A DNA stretch of 64,000 nt from Prevotella sp. (GTDB lineage Bacteria; Bacteroidota; Bacteroidia; Bacteroidales; Bacteroidaceae), in contig JAFXZF010000050.1 of NCBI GenBank assembly GCA_017541365.1, forward strand, positions 19,872 to 83,871. The letters are read 5' to 3'. Within the stretch, counting starts at the first letter, position 1. Each line of letters opens with the position of its first letter. Positions 52,613-60,538 of this stretch are shown here, one piece after another. The notes under the pieces were generated by a model, which saw only the letters and a program-made list of their open reading frames with translations, was not told the origin of the DNA and did not search any database. The translations under genes were made by a program, and so were the position numbers.

Positions 52613-53602
52613 TTAATGTGTATGTATTTCCCATCCTACTGCGGAGGCTCCGAGTACTGCGGCATTGCTGCCGTCGAGGGAACTGATAAGAAACCGTACA
52701 TCACGATAGATGGGAAAAACATGGCGACGATAACTCTCCTTAAGGGGTTGCATGAGAAGATCGCCAGCCTTGGTCATTCCTCCAAAGAAGATGAATGCCT
52801 CGGGGGCGGAGAATGCAGCAAAATCGGCACATGCCTCGCCAAGCATGGTGCCTGTCTCTTGATAGATGCGACGTGATAGGGCATCACCCTGGGTAGCGGC
52901 GATACTGACCTCAAGGGAGGTGATGTCTTCGGGTCTTATATTGCGCAAGAGGGAGGGTTCGGTAGTGGTAGCGAGGAGTTCGCGTGCTGTGCGTGCCACA
53001 CCAGTAGCTGAGCAGTATGCCTCGAGGCATCCCTTACGACCGCATCCACACAACCTGCCGTTGGTGCGGCGTATGGTGACATGCCCCAGTTCGCCAGCGA
53101 AACCGTTGGAACCGTATAGCAGTTTGCCACCTGTGACGATGCCTGATCCTACCCCAGTGCCGAGGGTGATGACGATAAAGTCCTTCATGCCTCGTGCCAC
53201 ACCATATGTCATCTCGCCGATAGCGGCAGCATTAGCATCATTGGTGAGTGCCACGGGTATGCCGAGAGCCTTGCTAAACATATCGGCGAGGGGTACAACG
53301 ATGTCGTGCGCCCAAGGTAGATTAGGGGCAGTCTCGATGGTGCCGCGGTAGTAGTTGCCGTTGGGAGCTCCTATGCCCATTGCCTTGATGGCGGCGATGC
53401 CACCCACCTGATTGATGATGGGCATGAGTGCCTCTACGCATGCTGATACGTAATCGGTAGCAGACTGGAAACCGCCCGTCTTGATGGTGGTCGAAGCATG
53501 GATAGTACCATGTGCATCGACGATGCCGAAGACGGAGTTGGTGCCTCCAAGGTCAAGACCTATGACGTAGGGTCGGGAGAGCGGGGTAGTGAGGTTGTCC
53601 AT
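52613..53602 (-). CDS. ROK family sugar kinase (glucokinase-like)
   Basis: 329 residues. ATP phosphate motif IGLDLGGTNSVFGIVD (about residues 14-29), ALTNDANAAAIGE (catalytic Asp), ITLGTGVGSGIV, the ROK signature GELGHVTI and the zinc-binding CGCGRKGCLE (about residue 185). Family knowledge: these phosphorylate glucose, N-acetylglucosamine or similar hexoses. The lack of a DNA-binding N terminus rules out a NagC-type repressor. Last gene of the proB-proA-murF unit, 38 bp after murF. Confidence 0.9.
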   Translation of the reverse strand: MDNLTTPLSRPYVIGLDLGGTNSVFGIVDAHGTIHASTTIKTGGFQSATDYVSACVEALMPIINQVGGIAAIKAMGIGAPNGNYYRGTIETAPNLPWAHDIVVPLADMFSKALGIPVALTNDANAAAIGEMTYGVARGMKDFIVITLGTGVGSGIVTGGKLLYGSNGFAGELGHVTIRRTNGRLCGCGRKGCLEAYCSATGVARTARELLATTTEPSLLRNIRPEDITSLEVSIAATQGDALSRRIYQETGTMLGEACADFAAFSAPEAFIFFGGMTKAGDLLMQPLKESYRRHVFPIYRDVRFLISSLDGSNAAVLGASAVGWEIHTH

Positions 53603-53640
53603 AACTGTCAGGGTAGGAGTGAAGGGTATGAACGCTGCGA

Positions 53641-54963
53641 CTACAACAGTGGGGGTAGTTCAAAGAGACGGTTGTAGTTGCTTCCCTTGATGAGGATATA
53701 CTGCCCATCAGGACGCTCTGTAGCGAGTGCCTCCTTTACCTCACCCACATCGGCAAACTTGCGGTAGGGTGACTCTATCTTGCCAAACTCCTTGCCCACG
53801 AGCCATACATTTTCTATATGGTGCTCCTGCAGGAAGTTGATAATCTTCTGATGCTCCTCATGGCTGATACTGCCAAGCTCGCCCATCTCGCCGAGTATTG
53901 CCATCTTGGGCTCTACGGACATCAGGACGAAGTTGTTGAGTGCTGCCATCATGCTGGTGGGGTTGGCGTTGTATGTATCAACGATGAGTTTGTTGTGCTC
54001 AGTGATGGTGAGTTGCGAACGGTTGTTGCTTGGCACATAGCCAGAGAGCGCCTCGTTGATTTGCTCAGGGGTGACACCGAAATGCAGTCCTACAGTGGCG
54101 GCTGCGAGCATGTTCTTCATGTTGTAGGCTCCGATGAGGTGGGTCTGAACTTCGTAACGATACGCTTCGCTACGATACGTGGCTTTGCCACTACGATACG
54201 CACCTTTGGTGCTACAATAACTATCCTCTTTTGAACTCCACTTAAACTTCAGGAACGGGTCGCATGCCACAACCTCTCCTTTTACGTATGGCACAATGTC
54301 GAGTCCCTCGGAAATGCCCATGAGGTATGGATTCTCGGTGTCTATGAAAGCGAGGGGGTGTGGGGTCTTCCTTAGATAGTCATACAGCTCTCCCTTGGTC
54401 TTTATCACTCCCTCGAAACTTCCGAATCCTTCTATGTGCGCCTTGCCCACATTGGTTATCAGTCCGCAGTTGGGTTCTACTATCTCTACGAGGGTCTTAA
54501 TCTCGCCAGGATGGTTGGCACCCATCTCTATGACGGCGAGGTTATGCTCCTTGGTGAGGCGTAGCAGCGTCTTTGGCACACCGATGTGGTTGTTGAAATT
54601 GCCTTGAGTGTAAAGGACGTTATACTTCTTGCTGAGCACTGTGGCTATGAGTTCCTTGGTGGTCGTCTTGCCATTGGTGCCAGTGATGCCTATGATAGGT
54701 GTGCCGAGGGCACGACGGTGCTCGCGGGCGAGCTGTTGCAGGGTGGTAAGCACGTCATCCACCACGATATACCTGTCATCCTCGGCATACTGTGCCTCGT
54801 CGATGACGGCATAGGCGCAACCCTTTTCAAGGGCAGACTTGGCGTACGCATTGCCATTGAACGTGTCACCCTTCAGGGCAAAGAATATGCTTCCCTCAGG
54901 ACAGTCACGGCTGTCGGTAGTGATTACGGGATGCTCTATGAATTTTTTATATAATTCGGTCAT
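53641..54963 (-). CDS. murF: UDP-N-acetylmuramoyl-tripeptide-D-alanyl-D-alanine ligase
   Basis: 440 residues from the ATG at 54961-54963; a longer frame reads into hexamers and is rejected. The ATP loop GITGTNGKTTTKEL (about residues 95-108), VIEMGANHPGEI and the C-terminal DTYNANPTSMMAAL are standard Mur ligase motifs. Family knowledge: adds D-Ala-D-Ala to the peptidoglycan precursor, an essential step. Just before QTHLIGAYNMKN there is an extra segment of about 20 residues (SYCSTKGAYRSGKATYRSEA), encoded by mini-hairpin array site 4; its units are 21, 21 and 15 bases, so the frame is kept. Confidence 0.93.
   Translation of the reverse strand: MTELYKKFIEHPVITTDSRDCPEGSIFFALKGDTFNGNAYAKSALEKGCAYAVIDEAQYAEDDRYIVVDDVLTTLQQLAREHRRALGTPIIGITGTNGKTTTKELIATVLSKKYNVLYTQGNFNNHIGVPKTLLRLTKEHNLAVIEMGANHPGEIKTLVEIVEPNCGLITNVGKAHIEGFGSFEGVIKTKGELYDYLRKTPHPLAFIDTENPYLMGISEGLDIVPYVKGEVVACDPFLKFKWSSKEDSYCSTKGAYRSGKATYRSEAYRYEVQTHLIGAYNMKNMLAAATVGLHFGVTPEQINEALSGYVPSNNRSQLTITEHNKLIVDTYNANPTSMMAALNNFVLMSVEPKMAILGEMGELGSISHEEHQKIINFLQEHHIENVWLVGKEFGKIESPYRKFADVGEVKEALATERPDGQYILIKGSNYNRLFELPPLL
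54151..54221 (-). repeat. Mini-hairpin array (site 4) inside murF
   Basis: Minus strand: TTATTGTAG, CACCaaaGGTG, CGTATCGTAG, TGGCaaaGCCA, CGTATCGTAG, CGAAG, CGTATCGTTACG. Same linkers as at 29.8 and 36 kb, here translated in frame. Confidence 0.9.
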
Positions 54964-54993
54964 AATAACGTTAACCTCAACGTTAACCTTAAC
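54964..54993. repeat. Five GTTAAC-type hexamers abutting the murF start
   Basis: AATAAC, GTTAAC, CTCAAC, GTTAAC, CTTAAC (plus-strand reading) from the base next to the murF ATG to the first heptamer of the next array. Confidence 0.85.
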
Positions 54994-55021
54994 TTTCAAT
55001 TTTCAATTTTCAATCTTCAAT
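54994..55021. repeat. Four TTTCAAT heptamers abutting the proA stop
   Basis: TTTCAAT, TTTCAAT, TTTCAAT, CTTCAAT (plus strand), ending exactly at the proA stop codon (55022-55024). With the adjoining hexamers, the whole 58-bp proA-murF spacer is repeat units. Confidence 0.85.
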
Positions 55022-56266
55022 TTACGGACGTACTTGACCGTCGCCCTCGATAAGCCACTTGTAGGTGGTTATCTCCTCTAATGCCATTGGTCCGCGAGGA
55101 CCCAGTTTCTGAGTAGAGATTCCTATCTCGGCACCCAGTCCGAACTGTGCGCCGTCGGTGAAACTCGTAGGCGCATTGACATATACGCAGGCTGCATCTA
55201 TCTGTGCCTCAAACTGCTGGGCTGCTTCCTTGTTCTCGGTAATGATACACTCGGAGTGGCCTGAGCCGTTCTCAGTGATGTGCTCTATCGCCTCGTCGAG
55301 TGAGCCGACGGTGCGTATCGCCATAGCATAGTCCATAAACTCGGTGCCATAGTGGTTCTCACGCGCCTGCTCTATGAGTTCCTGTGGATAATTGCTACCC
55401 GTAAGGATGCTCTGTGCAGCCTGGTCGGCATATATGCGCACATTAGAAGCTGCGAGCGGAGCAACGAGTTCGGGCAGGTCGCTGATGCGGTCTTTGTGTA
55501 TCACGAGGCAGTCGAGGGCATTGCATACGCTCACACGACGAGTTTTGGCATTGTGGATGATGCGCTTGCTTTTCTCTATGTCTCCGTCCTTGTCGAAGTA
55601 GGCGTGCACCACACCAGCACCTGTCTCGATGACGGGCACTTTGGCATTGTCACGCACGAAGTCTATGAGTTTCCTGCCACCACGTGGTATGCATACATCA
55701 ATATAGCCTACGGCATTGAGCATCTCGCCCGTTGCCTCGTGAGTAGCGGGCAACAACTGTACCACGCCTGTGTCGATACCCTTCTCGGTGAGCACCTGAT
55801 GGATGAGTGCCACGATAGCCTTGTTAGAACTGTCAGCATCCTTGCCACCCTTCAGCACACAGGCGTTGCCACTCTTGAAGCAGAGTGAGAATACGTCGAA
55901 TGCTACGTTAGGACGAGCCTCGAACACCATACCGATGACTCCGAATGGTACTGACACACGGCGCAGGTAGAGTCCGTTCTCAAGGGTTTTCTCCTTGAGC
56001 ACCCTGCCCAGTGGTGATGGCAACTGTGCCACCTTACGCATGTCGTTGGCTATATCCTCTAAACGCTTGGGGGTGAGTTGCAGACGGTCATACAGTGGAC
56101 TCGTCTTGTCCATGCGACTGAGATCGTCCTCATTTGCCTTGAGGATAGTCTCTTCATTTGCCTTGATGGCGTCAGCCACTGCAAGGAGTACCTCGTCACG
56201 CTTCTGGTCCGAGATAAGTGCTAAGGCACGTGATGCCTTCTTTGCTATGATAAACTGTTCTAACAT
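55022..56266 (-). CDS. proA: Gamma-glutamyl phosphate reductase
   Basis: 414 residues. The aldehyde-dehydrogenase-like fold has [35 protein letters not shown] (about residues 110-145) and the active Cys region [16 protein letters not shown]. Family knowledge: reduces glutamyl-5-phosphate with NADPH, step two of proline synthesis. It overlaps the end of proB by 7 bases, so the two are translated together. Confidence 0.95.
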   Translation of the reverse strand: MLEQFIIAKKASRALALISDQKRDEVLLAVADAIKANEETILKANEDDLSRMDKTSPLYDRLQLTPKRLEDIANDMRKVAQLPSPLGRVLKEKTLENGLYLRRVSVPFGVIGMVFEARPNVAFDVFSLCFKSGNACVLKGGKDADSSNKAIVALIHQVLTEKGIDTGVVQLLPATHEATGEMLNAVGYIDVCIPRGGRKLIDFVRDNAKVPVIETGAGVVHAYFDKDGDIEKSKRIIHNAKTRRVSVCNALDCLVIHKDRISDLPELVAPLAASNVRIYADQAAQSILTGSNYPQELIEQARENHYGTEFMDYAMAIRTVGSLDEAIEHITENGSGHSECIITENKEAAQQFEAQIDAACVYVNAPTSFTDGAQFGLGAEIGISTQKLGPRGPMALEEITTYKWLIEGDGQVRP

Positions 56267-57030
56267 AGGAATTCTGTATGCTTAGTTCTCTTAGGATCTT
56301 TCAATAAGCGTGGCAGTATATTCTCTGCTTTGCCGTTGGCTATGATTACCTTGATGCCACTGGCAGCCACCTCACGAGCCGTATGATATTTTGACTCCAT
56401 ACCGCCGCGTCCTGCGCTGCTCTTCTTCGATTGTATGTATTGGTCAAGGTCGTCCTCGGGTTTTACCTCACGTATCAGCTGACTCTCAGGGTCTTTGGGG
56501 TCACCCGTGTAAATGCCGTCGATGTTGCTCAGCAGAATGAGAGTCTCGGCCTTCATCATCTGGGCAATGAGTCCTGAGAGCTCGTCATTATCAGTAAACA
56601 TAAGGCCAGTGAGACTCACAGTGTCGTTCTCGTTCACTACAGGTATGACGCCGTTGTCAAGCATCAGCTGTATGCACGACTGTTGGTTCTTGTACTGGTC
56701 GCCAGCCTCGAAGTTTGCCTTCATCGTAAGCACCTGACCTACATGCAGACCGTACTCTCTGAACAGGTCATAGTAATGATTCACCAGTTTAGCCTGTCCT
56801 ACAGCAGAGTATAGCTGTCGCTGTTCCACGGAGTCGAGGTCAGGCGGAGTCTGTCCTCTTAGTTCCTGTCTGCCACACGCCACAGCGCCCGAGCTCACGA
56901 GTATCACCTCGTAGCCCTGCTCCCTCATCCACGCTATCTGGTCAACGAGCGATGAGAGACGTGTTATGTCGAGTTTCCCTTTATCGGTAGTGAGCACGTT
57001 GCTGCCCACCTTTACAACTATTCTATGCAT
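56260..57030 (-). CDS. proB: Glutamate 5-kinase (short form without PUA domain)
   Basis: 256 residues from the ATG at 57028-57030. Blocks: [14 protein letters not shown] (residues 3-16), [19 protein letters not shown] (about 136) and [12 protein letters not shown] (about 205). The C-terminal PUA domain of the longer form is missing, as in many Bacteroidota. Family knowledge: first, proline-sensitive step of proline synthesis. A minus-strand -7 box is at 57053-57060 with a hexamer tract directly upstream. Confidence 0.94.
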   Translation of the reverse strand: MHRIVVKVGSNVLTTDKGKLDITRLSSLVDQIAWMREQGYEVILVSSGAVACGRQELRGQTPPDLDSVEQRQLYSAVGQAKLVNHYYDLFREYGLHVGQVLTMKANFEAGDQYKNQQSCIQLMLDNGVIPVVNENDTVSLTGLMFTDNDELSGLIAQMMKAETLILLSNIDGIYTGDPKDPESQLIREVKPEDDLDQYIQSKKSSAGRGGMESKYHTAREVAASGIKVIIANGKAENILPRLLKDPKRTKHTEFLC

Positions 57031-57052
57031 CACCTTAATATATAATACGACG

Positions 57053-57060
57053 CAAAGTTA
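57053..57060 (-). promoter_or_regulatory. -7 box of proBA-murF-ROK
   Basis: Minus-strand TAACTTTG, 22 bp before the proB ATG. The normal -33 position lies in the GGGAAC repeat and has no TTG. Confidence 0.55.
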
Positions 57061-57072
57061 CTAAAAAAAAAC

Positions 57073-57096
57073 GGGAACGGGAACGGGAACGGGAAC
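57073..57096. repeat. Four GGGAAC hexamers upstream of proB
   Basis: GGGAAC four times in tandem; also the last unit of the hexamer series inside nqrA. Confidence 0.8.
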
Positions 57097-57174
57097 TTTT
57101 TTCAATTTTCATTTTTTATTTCTCATATTTATTTCTCATATTCCTTGATGCTGCAACAGTCAGAGTGTCATCAA

Positions 57175-57590
57175 AACAGCATAATTCGTTGCAAAACGTC
57201 ACTTCAAAAAGTGCAGGCAAAAAACGCAAAATAGAAAGCATCAAGGGCAGGTTTCCAAGCAAAAAGTTGCAGATGCTAAGCTTCCACATGCGGAAGCTAA
57301 GTTTCCAGATGCAAAAGCTATGCTTTTATCCCCTAAAAGCATAGCTATTACAAGGCAAAAGCATAGCTATTGCAAGCTAAAAGCATATCTTTTCCACCCC
57401 TTTTTTGTGCTTTTTTCATCGTTTTTTTATATCTTAAAGTTACAATCTGCTGATTGCCAGTATGTTGCTAAAAATGCGCAAGAATCACGAATTTGACCTC
57501 ACATCCGCGCTTGCTCGCAAAAATCGCAAGGAAATGCCGTTACTAAAAATCACTTTGTCACCCAAATCTTTTTTTTTGCTTACATCCTGC
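57175..57590 (-). repeat. Copy 2 of the 0.42-kb non-coding repeat
   Basis: Reverse complement of this stretch aligns with 17970-18385. Its central stem AGCTATGCTTTTA / TAAAAGCATAGCT (loop GGGGA, centred near 57330) is a perfect 13-bp pairing. GCTTCC/GGAAGC forms a second small hairpin near 57290. No reading frame is conserved between copies. Confidence 0.75.
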
Positions 57591-57618
57591 AAATTACACA
57601 CAACATGCATTCACAAAC

Positions 57619-59733
57619 TTAGGGCAATGGTGCCAAACCCTCCCAGCGTACATCCCACATACCATCTTGTGGAAATCCAGGATTCTTTACCTTGCATCCA
57701 TCCCATCCAGCACACATCAGAGCTATTGCAGTGAGCAGTCCTCCGTTACCTGGCAGATAGCAGCGCAGTCTGGCATCCTGATAGTTGTGGCCGTTAGGCA
57801 GATAGGTGTTAGTTCTTTTATTCATCAGCAGTGCATCAACGGCTCCCTCTGGATCGCCCAATCGGGCTGCATTCATCGCCACCATAGGGAAATCCCACCC
57901 CCACGTGTGATCCCAGTTCCAGTTGTCACATATCCACTGATACGTGTTTCTCATTATGCTTTGGTCCATCAACCTGCTCATGGGCAGTATGCCCAGCGCA
58001 CCGAGTACAGCAGGGTGATCGCTGATCAATGTCAGTGTTTGATAGGTGTTAGGTGCAGACTCAGCAGCGATATACATTCTCTTTCCACCAACGCTGTCGT
58101 TATACGCCAAGGGTGACAGCCTGTCTATGATCTCGTTCCATTGCGCCTGTGGTGGCAGTCCACGTCGGATGCGCCACTGCTGTGCCATACCCAGCGCACA
58201 ATGCCAATAGGACAATTCAAACGGTGAGTTGTAGGTCGCGCTTGCCTTCAGAGTTTCCTGCGCTGGTATCATTCCTTTAAGCACATAGCGATTGGCAAGA
58301 CTGTCGTACGTGGCGAAGTCTGCCATAAGCTCAGCCGTCTCATCGATGAGTCGTCCATAGCGTTGAAGCAATAGCGAATCAGACGTGGTTCTGTAGAGCA
58401 GTTCTGCAAGATAGATAAGGTGTGGCTGTTGCCAGATGAGGTAGCTACCAATCTTTGACGGCGACTCCCCTCCTGACGGGTCTGTCATCTTCATCCATCG
58501 AACACCCTTAAAACCCTGACGCATGGCTATCTCCTTGGCAACAGGCTCTACTGTTTCATACCAACGCAGGGTGCGGTCGAGCATAGCAGGATGTCCCCAT
58601 AGCGGCAACCACGATTGATGCCACCATATCATCTCAAGATGAAACTTACCAAACCAAGAGTTGTAGGTCAGTCCTGTTTCCTGTGGTGGTGTGTTGCCTG
58701 CACACTGTATGGCCAGTAGGTACTGACTGAGTACTACTCGACGCTCCAATTCCGATGCACGACGATCCTTACACTGTGAGAAATCTACTGCCCCGCCTTC
58801 TTGCCAGAATCGTTGCCAATGCTCAGCGGCTCTGTCAATGGTGGCATTAAAGGAAGGGATATTAGCAACAGGTTGCTTAGAAAACTCGCAGCAGAAAGTA
58901 AGTTGCCTGCCCTTAGTATGCAGTACCCAGTAATTCTTTCTCTTCTCCCTCAGTTGTGCTTTTTCTTCCCATTTCAGCGATACATAATACTCTGTGCCAT
59001 CGATGGTGCGCTTTAGTGTGGCACCATGTGCATTCTGACTGACCAATTCAGTAGAGTGGGCATCTGACTGCCAGTCACAGGCATCATCTGAGTGTTTGCC
59101 TGTGGGGTATGGAAAACGAAGGTTTATGGCTATGCCACCGCTGACCTTTTCTGTTTCTATCCTACTGCTCACGATATCCCTGTCAGGATGACACACTGTT
59201 GTAACCCAATACGCACCACGACCAGTATTAAATGTGGAACGTATGGTACCAGTCCACATATCAAGCTTGTGTCGAGGATTCTTTATGTCATCAACCCTCA
59301 ACCCCTCCTGCTCTAATCCTATACACCCGAGATGCAGGCGATGAGGATTACTGCGAAACCAGTCTGCTGCCTCCTTGGCACGTCCCTGGCGAGGTTGAGT
59401 AGCATATAGTTCTGGATGACCATGCCCAAAGTCGCTCATCGAATACGACTCCTCTATACGGTATCCCTCAGGATTGTCAAAACTATGCCATCCCCACTCG
59501 CTCTGCGTGCCTAATGGCACACCATGCGAATAATATTCTGGAAAGGTTTGCAATCCTGTAACATCGGTAGTGAAAGCAAAGCGACCATTGCCCACGCTGA
59601 GCGATGCCAACGTGTCAATGGTCGTTATTATGGGATTGTTGCGACTTACCAGTGCCTTGCGGTCAATGGACTGTGCCAAAGCATTGAAGGCTATGCTTGT
59701 CAGCAACAATGATAATGTCAGTATCTTCTTCAC
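57619..59733 (-). CDS. Exported six-hairpin glycosidase-like protein
   Basis: 704 residues. Signal peptide about 1-20 (ending NALAQ). An N-terminal beta-sandwich region (about 30-270) precedes a predicted (alpha/alpha)6 barrel with many Trp/His segments, e.g. KFHLEMIWWHQSWLPLWGHP (about 365) and CDNWNWDHTWGWDFPM (about 610), and the closing RLRCYLPGNGGLLTAIALMCAG. This architecture resembles GH65/GH95-type enzymes; the exact family and substrate are unknown. The start is a GTG overlapping the proC stop by one base (TAGTG), suggesting translational coupling to the arg/proC operon. No T9SS tail is visible. Confidence 0.65.
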   Translation of the reverse strand: MKKILTLSLLLTSIAFNALAQSIDRKALVSRNNPIITTIDTLASLSVGNGRFAFTTDVTGLQTFPEYYSHGVPLGTQSEWGWHSFDNPEGYRIEESYSMSDFGHGHPELYATQPRQGRAKEAADWFRSNPHRLHLGCIGLEQEGLRVDDIKNPRHKLDMWTGTIRSTFNTGRGAYWVTTVCHPDRDIVSSRIETEKVSGGIAINLRFPYPTGKHSDDACDWQSDAHSTELVSQNAHGATLKRTIDGTEYYVSLKWEEKAQLREKRKNYWVLHTKGRQLTFCCEFSKQPVANIPSFNATIDRAAEHWQRFWQEGGAVDFSQCKDRRASELERRVVLSQYLLAIQCAGNTPPQETGLTYNSWFGKFHLEMIWWHQSWLPLWGHPAMLDRTLRWYETVEPVAKEIAMRQGFKGVRWMKMTDPSGGESPSKIGSYLIWQQPHLIYLAELLYRTTSDSLLLQRYGRLIDETAELMADFATYDSLANRYVLKGMIPAQETLKASATYNSPFELSYWHCALGMAQQWRIRRGLPPQAQWNEIIDRLSPLAYNDSVGGKRMYIAAESAPNTYQTLTLISDHPAVLGALGILPMSRLMDQSIMRNTYQWICDNWNWDHTWGWDFPMVAMNAARLGDPEGAVDALLMNKRTNTYLPNGHNYQDARLRCYLPGNGGLLTAIALMCAGWDGCKVKNPGFPQDGMWDVRWEGLAPLP

Positions 59734-60506
59734 TATTTCAGTCCTGCCTTCAGACTGCGAATTACTGCAGAGTTGAAGCCTGCATGGTCGAGTTCGTTGA
59801 GTCCCTTGATGGTCACACCGCCAGGGGTGGTCACCTTGTCGATTGCTGCCTCTGGGTGCCAGCCCGTCTCCTTGAGCAGTGACACTGCTCCCTGCATAGT
59901 CTGCAGTGCTATCTGCTTAGCCTGGTCAGGATAGAAGCCCATCTCGCAGCCACCCTCCATCTGGGCACGTATATAGCGCATCACGTAGGCTATGCCACAT
60001 GATGCCATCATCATGCCAGGACCTACGAGGTTCTCTGTCACCACGAGGGTGTCGCCACACAGGTCGTAGAGTGCCTTCACCTGCGCAAGAGACTCGTCAG
60101 AAGTATTCTTGCCTTTGGCAATGAAACTCATTGAAGCACCATACTCTGCAGCGATATTAGGGATTACATAGCAGTACTGACCTGCCTCGCCCAACTGCTC
60201 CGCCAGCTTCTCAGTGGTAAAGTTGGCAGCATCTGAAACGATGATCTGCTTCTCAAGGTCGAGAGCCCCCTTTATCTCATCGAGCACCAAAGGCATCAGC
60301 CAAGGCTTTACTACCACCACCACGATGTCGGCACCCTTAACGGCTGCCACGTTGTCTGTCGTGGTTGTTATCTCTGGGTATGTCTTCTTGAATTGGGCAA
60401 GCAATGCCTCGTTCTTGTCGGCGATGGTAAGATTAACGTTAACTTTCGCCCAACCGTGTATCAATGCGCCACCCATGTTACCGGCGCCGATGACTGCTAT
60501 CTTCAT
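59733..60506 (-). CDS. proC: Pyrroline-5-carboxylate reductase
   Basis: 257 residues. N-terminal Rossmann motif AVIGAGNMGGALIHGW (residues 4-19), the VKPWLM block (about 68) and the C-terminal TPGGVTIKGLNELDHAGF with the proline-binding segment. Family knowledge: last step of proline synthesis with NAD(P)H. Placed after argD, so glutamate-derived arginine and proline pathways share the transcript; proB and proA are only 3 kb away on the same strand but separated by the 0.42-kb repeat region and a glycosidase gene. Confidence 0.95.
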   Translation of the reverse strand: MKIAVIGAGNMGGALIHGWAKVNVNLTIADKNEALLAQFKKTYPEITTTTDNVAAVKGADIVVVVVKPWLMPLVLDEIKGALDLEKQIIVSDAANFTTEKLAEQLGEAGQYCYVIPNIAAEYGASMSFIAKGKNTSDESLAQVKALYDLCGDTLVVTENLVGPGMMMASCGIAYVMRYIRAQMEGGCEMGFYPDQAKQIALQTMQGAVSLLKETGWHPEAAIDKVTTPGGVTIKGLNELDHAGFNSAVIRSLKAGLK

Positions 60507-60538
60507 TTTCCTTTATTCCTTATACGTTATACTTTATA

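Larger units (their letters stand above)
57031..57618. other. 588-bp non-coding region between proB and the glycosidase
   Basis: Holds the proB -7 box (57053-57060), a GGGAAC hexamer tract (57073-57096), an AT-rich stretch with a 13-bp near-repeat (TTTATTTCTCATA, about 57114-57140) and copy 2 of the 0.42-kb repeat (about 57175-57590). No gene is supported. Confidence 0.8.

Noticed and set aside
52613..53602. ROK protein as a transcriptional repressor (NagC-like)
   Set aside because: No N-terminal helix-turn-helix; kinase motifs start at residue 14.
57462..57734. A 90-residue plus-strand frame overlapping repeat copy 2 and the glycosidase end
   Set aside because: It crosses into a real gene on the other strand and is not conserved in copy 1.
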